Source of the DNA: Candidatus Mycobacterium methanotrophicum
GTDB taxonomy: Bacteria; Actinomycetota; Actinomycetes; Mycobacteriales; Mycobacteriaceae
Direction: 5' to 3'
Assembly: GCF_023515995.1 (NCBI RefSeq)
Contig: NZ_CP097320.1
Span: forward strand, 620,001-684,000
Length of the DNA stretch: 64,000 nt
The notes beneath the pieces are model-generated. The model made no database searches, was not told the origin of the DNA, and saw nothing but the letters and a program-made list of their open reading frames with translations. This document shows, piece after piece, positions 15,655 to 24,099 of the stretch. The stretch's first letter is position 1, and each line of letters begins with the position of its first letter. Made by a program: the position numbers and the translations under genes.

Positions 15655-18600
15655 CTATTAGTTACGTGGAATCAGAGCGGGGCTGAGAGGATCTCCGCCC
15701 GAGGTGACCACGGAACTGGGAGGCGGGGTTGGCGGCAGCGGGGTTGGCGGACAAGTGGCCGGTGCTCGGCCGGCACGAGTACGCGGCGGGCTGGTTGCAG
15801 GTGTGGACCGATCTGGGTCGGGCGCAGCGGACGATCGACGCGTATGCGCGCGGGCTGGCCGAGTTCCTGCGGGTCTGTGAGGACCACGGCATCGACCCGG
15901 TCACCGCGAACCGGGCCGATGTCGCTGTTTTCGTCCGTGAGCTGATCGGGCGGCCCAGCCGACGAGGCGCCAACGTGGTGTCGATCGATTCCGGGTGCGG
16001 ATTGGCCAACGCCACGATCCAGCAGCGTCTGGTGCCGGTGCGGCTGTTCTTCGACTTCTTAGTCGAGGAGGGTGTCCGGGAGTCGAATCCTGTTGGGAGG
16101 GGCCGGTATACGCCGGGCCGGAAGTGGGGTGGGCGGCAGCGCGGCCTGGTGCCGCGGGTGGTGAAACTGCCGTGGATCCCGACCGAACAGCAGTGGTCGC
16201 AGATCCTGGCCGTCGCGGCGGTCGAGCCGCCGCGCAACCGGGTGATGCTCGCCCTGTCCTATGACGCGGCACTGCGGCGGGAGGAGTTGTGCTCGCTGCG
16301 CACCGACGATCTGGATCCGGCCGACGGATGCTGCGGGTGCGCGCGGAGACGACGAAGAACCGGCTCGAGCGGGTAGTGCCGTATTCGGCACCGACCGGGG
16401 TACTGCTGCAGCGATATCTGGCGCACCGGGCGACGCTCAGCCGGGCCCGGGGGCCGTTGTTCCTGTCGGAATCGCGCCGCAACAAAGCGCAGCCGTTGAG
16501 TTTGTGGACGTGGTCGAAGGTGGTGCGGCACATCGCAATCGCCGCTGGGGTGCCGCAGTTCTCCACCCACACGACACGGCATCTGTGCTTGACCGATCTG
16601 GCGCGGATGGGCTGGGAACTACATGCGATCGCCACGTTCGCCGGACATCGCAGCACCGAGACCACGTTGACCTATATCCACCTGTCCGGCCGAGAGCTGG
16701 CCGGCAAGCTCGCTCGCGGCATGGACCAGATCCACGCCTGGCGGGTGGAGACGCTGGCCCGCCTCGGCGAGCAGGAGACCGGCCGCCGATGACGACGCCA
16801 AATTCGGCGGCCGCCGGATCGGCCACGACATCTGCTTGGGCATGGCCGCTGAACGTCAACCATTTCCGGCGGCGCGATCGGCTATCCAGGGCCGAATCCG
16901 ATGCGCTGCAAGCACTCGATTTCGACCTGCTGCGGCTCGATCGGGGTCGTGAACACTCAGGCTGGCAGGCGATTCGGCGGCTGACCGCGCCTCTGGGCGA
17001 GGCGCTGGCGGTTCTGCACTGGCATCCCGACACCTCTGTTCCAGAGGCGGTTCGCCCGCTACGCCACCGCCATCGTGCTGCACCGCTGCGCCGAGTTGGG
17101 GCAGGACTTCTGGTCGTGGCAGACGCATGAGTGGGCCGATCTGCTGCGTCCGGCGCACCTGCGGCATCACTTCCCTGGGCAGGTCGGCATGCAGGCGCGC
17201 CCCTATCTGCTCGCCCATGCCTATCTGCTGACCCAGTTCACCGCCTTCGACATGGTCGGCCCGTTCGCACGATGCACGTTGGCGCAGCGGGTATTCGGCG
17301 CCGACACCGTCGATGAGGCGATCAAACCGGTCCGCGCGGTGCTCAGCGGATGGGGATACCGCGCGGCGAATCTGGAGTCGATGGTCTGCACGTTGCTGCT
17401 GCTCAACCGCAGCCCGTTGCTGAGCGATCTGGCCTCGCCTGCGCTGGACAGCCTGCGCTCGGATCCGGCGATTGAACGGCACTTCCATGGCCGCCACCTG
17501 CACGGCGTTCGCCGGGCGCTGGCCGCACTCGGTCACACCGGTCCGCCGCCGGCACCGAAATACGGCGACGGGCCCGTCCCGATCACCGGCACCGCCCCCG
17601 GCTGGGCGCACACGGTCGAATGTTGGCACGCCACCTCCACACTCGAACCAGGCACCCGCGACACCCACCGGGTCGTGTTGGCCAAGATCGGCCGCTGGCT
17701 CGCCGCCGAGCATCCCGACATCACCGGGCCAGCCGACTGGACCCGCCAGACCTGCACAGCCTGGATCGCCGCTGTCGACCGCATGCGCGTCGGCGACCAC
17801 ATCCAGTCGAACGCCTGGCGCGACAGCCGCAGCGATCAGCTGGGAAAGCCGTTGTCGCCGAAGACGACACGCACCTACATCCGCATCGTCCGCACCTTCT
17901 TCCGCGACCTGCAGGACTGGGACTGGATGCCGCGCCGGTTCGACCCCGCGCGAACGCTGGAAACCCCGCGCAGCATCCGGGCACTACAAGGACCCGATCC
18001 GCGAGTGATCGCCGACGACCTCTGGGCCAAACTGCTCTGGGCCGGTCTCAACCTCGCCCCTGACGATCTACCCGGCGGACCCGGGGCCCACCCGGTCGTC
18101 ATGGTCCGCGCGATCACCTTGACCTGGCTGTTCAGCGGCCAGCGCAGTGATGAAATCGCCCGATTACGCGTCGGCTGCATCCGCTGGCAACACGACGGCC
18201 TCGCAGTCGCCGACAACCCTCAGTCAGCTGACGCTGCGATCTGTCTGCTCGACATCCCCACCCACAAAACCGGCACCGCTTTCACTAAACCCGTTGACCC
18301 GCTCCTCGGCCGAGCCATCGACGCCTGGCAGGCTCTGCGACCGGCACAGCCGCCGATGCTCGACCGCAAGACTGGCGAGAAGGTGCACTTCCTGTTCGCC
18401 GTCCGGGCCGGGCGGATCGGCAAGAACTACATCAACGACACGATCATCCCGGCGCTCTGCCGCAGGGCCGGCGTCCCCGCCGCCGACGTTCGCGGGCCGA
18501 TCACCAGCCACCGCGCCCGCTCCACTATCGCCACCCAGCTCTACAACGCCAAGGAGCCGATGACGCTGTTCGAGTTGCAGGCCTGGCTTGGGCACCGAAG

Positions 18601-18974
18601 CCCGGAATCGACCCAGCACTATGCCAAGATCACCCCGAACACCCTGGCCAGGGCCTACAGCGACGCCGGCTATTTCGCCCGCAACGTCCGCACCATCGAG
18701 GTCCTCGTCGACCGCGACGCCGTCGCCAGCGGCGCCGCCGCAGCCGCAAAACCCTGGCAGCATTACGACCTCGGCCACGGCTTCTGCACCTACACCTTCT
18801 TCGAGCAATGCCCGCACCGCATGGCGTGCGCTCGCTGCGACTTCTACACCCCAAAGGAATCCAGCAAAAGCCAACTCCTGCAAGCGAAATCGAACCTGCA
18901 GCGCATGCTCGTCAGCATCTCGCTCACCGCCGACGAACAAGCGGCCATCGAGGACGGTCAGGCCGCGCTCGACG
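15655..18974 (+). mobile_element. Tn554-like recombinase module inserted in an IS256-type transposase gene
   Basis: A 3.3-kb block carrying tnpA- and tnpB-type tyrosine recombinase genes interrupts an IS256-family gene between GHF and MKLLYLG, with only a few target codons unaccounted for. Tn554-family elements move as cassettes encoding two tyrosine recombinases and usually a small TnpC. No tnpC is visible, and the tnpB frame runs off the right junction, so the right end may be shortened. Both recombinase genes are frameshifted, so the element is dead. Confidence 0.7.
15729..16792 (+). pseudogene. TnpA-type tyrosine recombinase, frameshifted
   Basis: Two frames together give about 353 residues, the usual size for TnpA. 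The first (15729 to about 16325) has the SAM-like DNA-binding domain and the first catalytic Arg in LRREELCSLR. The second (about 16325-16792) has the rest of the catalytic domain: HTTRH, FAGHRST and the nucleophile Tyr in TYIHL. A single shift near 16325, between LDPAD and RMLRVRAETTKN, separates them. TTG 15729 follows GGGAGGCGGGG. The stop overlaps the tnpB start by ATGA. Confidence 0.8.
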
Positions 18975-18980
18975 ATGATG
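16789..18980 (+). pseudogene. TnpB-type tyrosine recombinase, frameshifted and run-on
   Basis: ATG 16789 overlaps the tnpA stop. The first 90 or so codons shift frame near 17033, where the homologous protein continues as PLFQRRFARYATAIVLHRCA. The long second frame carries the recombinase catalytic residues: Arg in QRSDEIARLR, His-x-x-Arg in SHRARS, WLGHRSPEST and Tyr in QHYAKI, then the Cys-rich tail CPHRMACARCDFYTP. After GQAALDD the reading frame runs into IS256-derived DNA and stops at 19126, so the last residues are not native. Confidence 0.8.
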
Positions 18981-19112
18981 AAGTTGCTGTACCTCGGGCT
19001 GCGCAACATCTCCAGCCAGAGGGGAGGTTATTCGGGCACCGGAACGTACAACTGGACTGTTGCGCTCAACACACTCGCCAGACTGTTCCCTGGTCGAATT
19101 CCATTGTGCTAG
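18975..19112 (+). pseudogene. IS256-family transposase, right part (split gene)
   Basis: The codons MKLLYLGLRNISSQRGG then TGTYNWTVALNTLARLFPG and a stop at 19112 are the expected C-terminus of the IS256-type transposase whose left part ends at 15654. Joining the two pieces leaves out only about five codons of the family pattern. Confidence 0.85.
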
Positions 19113-19164
19113 AATACAACTCGTAGTCAAATCACCTCTGACTTACACAGAAATCGTGACAGGC

Positions 19165-19828
19165 TCGCATGCCCGCGCGGGCGCCGGCAGCGCGGCCAGC
19201 GCGCGGCGCAGCAGCCCCGACGAGCCCGGGCGCGGATCCTCGTCTCCTGCCAAAAGGTCTGCCGCCAAGACGGTTTCGGTCTGCGCCCAGGTCGCCACGT
19301 GCGGGCGTCCGCACCGCCGCCCGGCGTAGTTGTAGGCCACACCTTGCTTCTTGGGTCCATAGACTTCCACGTCGGTGGCATCGATGTCGATCGTCACCGC
19401 CTCGGTCAGCCGCGCCGCCGGCAGCAGCGCCAACACCCGCTCACTGACGGTGCCCAGCCCGGTCTCCGTCGAGCGCCATCGCTCAGCCGGTCACCCGGCG
19501 GGCCAGCCCGGCGGTGGTCGCCGACAGGCCCGCCACGGGGGTGAGCCGTTGGCCGGCCTTATCGGCACGCTGGCGGTCCAGCCCGACTAGGAAGTCCTCC
19601 CTCGGCCAGTTGCGCCGCCGCCATCCCCACCAGCAGCTAACCGACGCCGCAGCCACGATTGCGGGTCTTGATCCGGCGAACCGCCGCGTCGATAGCCTCG
19701 ACCACACCCAGGCGCTTGGTCAGCTCGCTGACGGTGGCCAGCCCCGAGTTCGGTGTCAGGCCCGGATCCGGCGCGCCGACCCGCACACGCTTCCCACACC
19801 GCGTCTTCTTGCGTATCCTCGCAACCAC
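19165..19828 (-). pseudogene. IS1380-family transposase N-terminal half, frameshifted
   Basis: On the minus strand three frames together spell the first half of an IS1380-family transposase: VGAPDPGLTPNSGLATVSEL and RLGVVEAIDAAV, then EDFLVGLDRQRAD with LTPVAGLSATTAGLARRVTG, then the catalytic-Asp segment EAVTIDIDATDVEVYGPKK and GRPHVATWAQTETVLAADLL. Frameshifts lie near 19640 and 19440-19500. The C-terminal half is missing at the left end beside the IS256 remnant. Confidence 0.75.
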
Positions 19829-20115
19829 GAAGGCACCTCCCTCTCCTGGCGATCACTGATGTTGCTAACCATGATTCTCCATGCAGGGCAGGCACTTTCG
19901 CCTTAACACACGCCGACGATCACAGACCTAATCGCGGATTCGGGTCTGAACGTCCTACTCGCGCGCATCGCCGCCTACGAAGACGCCGCCCTCACCCCCG
20001 CCGCATAACCGCGCCCATACAAATACGTCACCGAAATTCCGAGCCAGACCACTTAGCTTAGGCATACGATCAAACACGATGAGATAAATGAGTGACAAAA
20101 GAGGGAAGAGGCCGT
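19829..20115. other. Intergenic DNA with no gene
   Basis: About 290 bases between the IS1380 remnant and the DUF2892 gene. A short frame ending LLARIAAYEDAALTPAA near 20007 may be the tail of a lost protein but is too small to identify. The DUF2892 promoter should lie in the AT-richer stretch 20060-20110. Confidence 0.4.
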
Positions 20116-20322
20116 ATGTCTGTCAACGAAGGGAAAGCGGAACGCATCATCCGCGTCTTTGCCGGTGTTTTTCTCCTCGTCGGACTACCGATAATGCTTC
20201 CCGGAGCGGCCAAGTGGTGGGGTCTAGTAGGTCTACTACCTCTCCTCACCGGTCTCAGCGGCTACTGTCCGGTCTGGTCTCTCTTGGGGATCAATACCTG
20301 CTCGAGGAAGCGGGCCGGATAG
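20116..20322 (+). CDS. DUF2892 (YgaP-type) inner-membrane protein
   Basis: A 68-residue protein with two transmembrane stretches (IIRVFAGVFLLVGLPIML and WWGLVGLLPLLTGLSGYC) and the family-defining end GYCPVWSLLGINTC. DUF2892 proteins often accompany rhodanese or sulfur-handling genes, but none is here. ATG 20116 follows GAGGGAAGAGG; an ATG at 20092 is in frame but lacks a binding site. It faces the repeat protein convergently. Confidence 0.8.
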   Translation: MSVNEGKAERIIRVFAGVFLLVGLPIMLPGAAKWWGLVGLLPLLTGLSGYCPVWSLLGINTCSRKRAG

Positions 20323-20370
20323 GGCGCGAAATTCCCGAGGCGCAACAGCGCCCGGCGCGTAGGTTTTTCG

Positions 20371-20694
20371 TTAACTCCGATGACGTGCTCGAAGTTCGTC
20401 CAATTCGGCTAGATGCCGGTCAGCCAACCCTTGATGGTCGCGCACCAGTCGCTCGGTGAGCTTGCGGTGCTCGTCCATGTGCCGCGCGGCCAATGACTCG
20501 TAGTCGCTGACAGACGTATCAGCCTGGTTAGCGATATCGCGGTGCTCGGACAGATGCCGGTCCGTGAGGGCCCGAAGCTCCGCGAGGTGGCGGTCCGCCA
20601 ACTCACGATGCTCTCGCAAGTGCGCCTCGGCTATTTTCTCATGCTCGGCCAGATGTGCCCGTACGACCTCGGCGCTTTTCTTTGGTGCGGACAT
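20371..20694 (-). CDS. Histidine- and glutamate-rich 11-residue-repeat coiled-coil protein
   Basis: A 107-residue hydrophilic protein made almost wholly of degenerate 11-residue units of the form HLxEHRELADR: AHLAEHEKIAE, AHLREHRELAD, RHLAELRALTD, RHLSEHRDIAN and, after a gap, RHMDEHRKLTE and RHLAELDELRA. Such spacing predicts a right-handed helical coil with a histidine stripe. No signal peptide or membrane segment is seen. ATG 20694 follows GGAGGGA by nine bases. I do not recognise a named family; metal binding or surface packing are guesses only. It lies in the island, convergent with the DUF2892 gene. Confidence 0.65.
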   Translation of the reverse strand: MSAPKKSAEVVRAHLAEHEKIAEAHLREHRELADRHLAELRALTDRHLSEHRDIANQADTSVSDYESLAARHMDEHRKLTERLVRDHQGLADRHLAELDELRARHRS

Positions 20695-20814
20695 GCGATG
20701 TGCTCCCTCCGCTGATGTGACCAACCCACAGTATAGTCGTCTGCGGTGCCGATCCGTCCCGGCCCGGCTGAAACTAGTCGGGCATCATCGAAGACGGCAG
20801 GGCCACAAGCAGAT

Positions 20815-21093
20815 TCGCGGTAGTTTCGTGGCCGGCTGCGGCGAGCTTCGTCGCCTCGGACCCGGATCTGCGGCCTGCGTTGCCCGGGTTGGCCGCCGAC
20901 ATGACCGCCGCCGTGCAGTTCAACGCCCGCCGTACGGCTGCGGTTGCGCGAAGCCATCGACCGCGGTGAGGCGCACTCCGACGTACCCGGATCGGTTGAC
21001 CGAGGTGATCGAGGGAACGACGTTGCTGACGCTGCTGTTAGGGCCCGGGCGAGAGTTCGACGACGCCTGGGTGGACGAGACCGCCGCGATCGG
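20815..21093 (+). pseudogene. TetR-type regulator C-terminal remnant
   Basis: The translation ASDPDLRPALPGLAADMTAA, then QFNARRTAAVAR, and after a frame change EAIDRGEAHSDVP, then EVIEGTTLLTLLLGPGREFD, looks like the ligand-binding half of a TetR-family repressor. At least two frameshifts are needed and the DNA-binding half is missing. The match ends exactly where the 156-bp repeat copy 2 begins. Confidence 0.5.
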
Positions 21094-21249
21094 GGGGCCG
21101 GAGCGCGCTAAAGGCGGCGGGAGTCGGCACCAGGAAAATGGATCATGGGGCAAGCTGACCGCCTTGGTGCATTCAGGAACTACGCTCACCGTCAGATCGG
21201 ACACCCCCGGTCACACAAAACGAGGTGTGCATAAAACCCGGGATGCTCC
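21094..21249 (-). repeat. 156-bp dispersed repeat, copy 2
   Basis: This segment is the reverse complement of 2807-2962 with about four mismatches. It lies exactly between the end of a TetR remnant and the beginning of the conjugation-ATPase remnant, which suggests that it inserted or recombined there. Confidence 0.85.
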
Positions 21250-22170
21250 ACCCTCTGGAAGTAGCTTTTCTCATCGCCGCCAGAGCCAAAGACCAAGCCA
21301 CACTTGACCTCACCGTGAAACGGCTCCGCGAAGCGCTCACCGGGTCGGGCCAGATCGCTGTGCGCCACTTCCGCGGCGCACAAACACGACTGTGGGCCGC
21401 ATTCAACCCCGCAGCCCCCATTCTCACCGCCGCTGCCCGCCGCCATCTCGGCATCACCAGCACCGCGGCCCTGATGACCTACATTCGCAGCATTAACGCC
21501 GAGCTGCCCGTACCCGACCTCAATGCGTTGGACGTCACCGTGTGGCTGACCGGAAGCCTTGATCTGCCCACCGCCGAAGAAATGAACACCCCACACCTGT
21601 ATGAGCGGCTATCGGACCGCAAACGCGCCTCCGTCGCCGTCTACGGCATGCTGGTGCGCCTGGCCCGCGTCACGTTCTTCGCCAACCCCAACCGATTCGG
21701 CCTCATTGTTCTCGAAGAAGCTGCCGCCCTGCTCAATTCGCGCGCCGGCACCGGATGACGCACACCTGATCAGCCGCCGCGCTCGCAAGCACTACACCGG
21801 CTTGATGATCATCACCCAACAACCCATCAGCGACCTGGCGCTCATGGGTGATGAATTCATCACCCAACACCTGATTATGCCGTTCGAAAACGACGACCTG
21901 GCCCGCGCCGTCGCCGCGAAAATCGGCTTACCCCTTGACGATTACCCCGACATCGAAGAATTCTTCCTCGGCCAACCCAGCCCAGAGGAAATGCGCGACC
22001 CCACCGCTTTCGACGAGGATGAAGCACACCCCGGCGCCCCGCGCCGGGCCCGGCAAGGCTACGGATTTTTCGTCGACGAGTTTCGGCGTAAATCCCCGAT
22101 CTGGGTCGCCCCCGAACCCGACCCCCGCATCCACCACGCCTACGACACCACCCCCGGACGGGCCGCATGA
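21250..22170 (+). pseudogene. VirB4/TraC-type conjugation ATPase, C-terminal part, frameshifted
   Basis: The C-terminal 305 or so codons of a type IV secretion/conjugation ATPase of the HerA/FtsK-like class. Walker-B-like LIVLEEAAALL is followed after a shift by LISRRARKHYTGLMIITQQP, with the sensor Gln-Gln, and DDLARAVAAKIGLPLDDYPD. One extra G near 21754 (ACCGGATGAC instead of ACCGATGAC) ends the first frame. Walker A and the N-terminal half are absent because the gene starts abruptly at the 156-bp repeat. It is probably from an integrated mycobacterial conjugative plasmid. Confidence 0.65.
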
Positions 22171-22810
22171 GCGCCGCCACACTGCCCAGCCACCGCGCCG
22201 CCGGCTACATCGGCTACCAGCTGGCGCTGCACCCCCCCGACTGCGGTGGGCAACCACGCTATGGCTGGCCACCCACACCCTGATCACGTGCGCGGTGATC
22301 GCCGCGCCCCCGGCCGCGGCCTCCACCCTTGCCGGGGCGCTCAACTGGACGGGGATCACCGACAGCCAGCACGTGCCAATCGGCGACTACTACCTGTCGG
22401 TGGTGTCCACCAGCGAAGCCATCACCAAAGCCGGACCCGGCATCACCGCAAACCCCGCCAGCTGGGCACAATGGCTGGCCAACGCGGTCAACACCGGTCT
22501 CACCCACGAAGGCATCTGCGAGCTCCTGCAATGGCAAGCCGCCGGCTACATCTTCCTGATGGCCCTGACGCTGTGGCTGATGAAATTCGCCATGTCCAAC
22601 ACCTGGCTGTACTGGCTGGCCACCTGGGTGCGCCCCCTGTTCGCCACCATCCAGAAAATACTGGCCGACCTGTGGGCCTTCCCCCTGTGCTCCAACTCGG
22701 CATGGGCCAGCCCGGCGGCTTCGGTGCCGTCGAGGAAGTTCACCAACCGATCGAATCCTGCCCGGGAGGCGGCGAACCCATCGCCACCCGCGGCCCCGGC
22801 CCGCCCGCCC
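22167..22810 (+). pseudogene. Conjugation-associated membrane protein, frameshifted
   Basis: ATG 22167 overlaps the ATPase stop by ATGA. After 24 codons (ending YQLALHPP) a run of seven C at about 22232-22238 shifts the frame; the continuing frame reads WLATHTLITCAVIAAPPAAAS, a long extracytoplasmic stretch (NWTGITDSQHVPIGDYYLSV), then IFLMALTLWLMKFAMSNTW and WLYWLATWVRPLF, giving at least three membrane segments. The gene loses coherence near 22800, where the antiparallel DUF6788 scrap begins. Placed beside a VirB4-like gene it is likely a mating-channel membrane component, which is inference. Confidence 0.55.
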
Positions 22811-22820
22811 GCCGTCGCGC

Positions 22821-23076
22821 TCACGCCTGTCCGCCCGCTCGGCGGGAGGCCAACCGGGCCCGCAACGCGGCCACGCCGCTGGCTGCCGACCGATCCAGCG
22901 CCGTCTTGGCCTCCCGGTAGCGCGCCAGTGCGGCGGTCACCTCGGCGACGTCGGTCTCGGTGAGCGTGACCAGCTTGGTGCGGCCGCCCTCTGTGTAGCG
23001 CAGCGCCGGGCTTTCGTGCGGCTCACCGGTGGCGCAACGACAGCTCCGCTTGCCGCAGCGGCGGCGGAACGTGCTC
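22821..23076 (-). pseudogene. DUF6788-type transposon-associated protein, 5' end removed
   Basis: About 85 codons read LSTFRRRCGKRSCRCATGEP, then PALRYTEGGRTKLVTLT and a C-terminal helix AEVTAALARYREAK. This matches small mycobacterial proteins, often found beside transposase genes, with a paired Cys motif and a C-terminal coiled coil. The start is missing because the IS5-like element abuts at 23077. Confidence 0.55.
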
Positions 23077-24025
23077 AGTGACGTTTTCTCAGTAATTTCC
23101 GCGTTGGAGAGTCGATAGTACGATCGCGGCGGCAACAACTGCGCCAATCCTGGTTGGACACAGGCGGATTCGACGGAGGCAGCGCCAACGCTGTTTGAGT
23201 TCGGCGTTGGCGCGTTCACCGATGGCACGCGCCGCGGTGAGCAGCATGTTGTAGCTCTGATTCTCCACGGCCAGGCCGCGGCCCTTGACCGGAGTGTGCA
23301 CCCCGATCCCCGCTCCTTCGTAGCCCTTGTCGGCCAGCGTCGGCACCCCGTCGGCCGCGGACTTGTACAGCGCGCCCAGGCAGTGCGCGCGGGCGGCGGT
23401 GATGTCGTGCACGCTGCCCGGCTCGACCTCGCTCGACCACACCGGGAACCCGCCCGGGTCGGCCAGTATCTGCACATTGCCGCCCTGGGTTTTGTGCTTG
23501 CCCGAATACCACCGGTGATGGCCGGCCTCGTTGCGCTCGTCCACCCGGTCGATGGCGATCAGCGTCCCGTCCAGCGTCACGTGCGACCACTGTTCGGCCT
23601 TGGCCCGGTCGAGCACTTCGTGCAGGTCAGGAGCTTGTTCGGCGATCACGTCGATCGCCTCGTGCAGATAGCGGTAGCTGGTGGAGATCGGCAGCCCGGC
23701 CTCCATCGCCAACAACCGGATCGGGGCGTCGTCGCGGAACCACCGCAGCACCAGCTTGGCCTGCGTGCGCACCGTACCCGACCGCCGCCCGGCCCGCGTT
23801 CTGATCTCGCGCCGGTGAACGTGCAGCAGCGCGGTCACATGCAGCAGGGTTTCCTCCGGCACGTCGCAGATGGCAGAGTAGGTGAACACGTGGGGTCCTT
23901 TGCAGCGGAGCGGGTTTCCTCGTCGAAACCGAATCCTTGAGCAAGGACCCCACGCCCAGCCACTACGACACGCCGAAAACTCCAGTCACACCAGACTCAC
24001 GAGCCCCAAGTGAGAAAACCTCACT
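23077..24025 (-). mobile_element. IS5-family-like insertion sequence
   Basis: A unit of about 949 bp bounded by imperfect inverted repeats: AGTGACGTTTTCTCA at 23077-23091 and, as reverse complement, AGTGAGGTTTTCTCA at 24011-24025 (14 of 15 match). It contains one complete transposase gene. A second inverted repeat, GTGGGGTCCTTTGC against GCAAGGACCCCAC (about 23890-23952), sits just upstream of the transposase start and could fold into a hairpin controlling it. No target duplication is evident. Confidence 0.65.
23089..23889 (-). CDS. IS5-family-like DDE transposase
   Basis: A complete 266-residue transposase. The N-terminal helix-turn-helix region (APIRLLAMEAGLPISTSYRY) is followed by a DDE-type catalytic core: Asp in VTLDGTLIAIDRV, Asp in LADKGYEGAG and Glu in ERANAELKQRW, with an HRWYSGKHKTQGGNVQ segment typical of DDE_Tnp_4 proteins. 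The start is GTG at 23889. It may still be active because no frameshift is visible. Confidence 0.85.
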   Translation of the reverse strand: MFTYSAICDVPEETLLHVTALLHVHRREIRTRAGRRSGTVRTQAKLVLRWFRDDAPIRLLAMEAGLPISTSYRYLHEAIDVIAEQAPDLHEVLDRAKAEQWSHVTLDGTLIAIDRVDERNEAGHHRWYSGKHKTQGGNVQILADPGGFPVWSSEVEPGSVHDITAARAHCLGALYKSAADGVPTLADKGYEGAGIGVHTPVKGRGLAVENQSYNMLLTAARAIGERANAELKQRWRCLRRIRLCPTRIGAVVAAAIVLSTLQRGNY

Positions 24026-24099
24026 ACACGTAGCGTGCTGCACGCACTGACGTGTGGAGGTTGTGGTGAGAGTGCCCGAAAATCGATGCCGCCCGCGAA

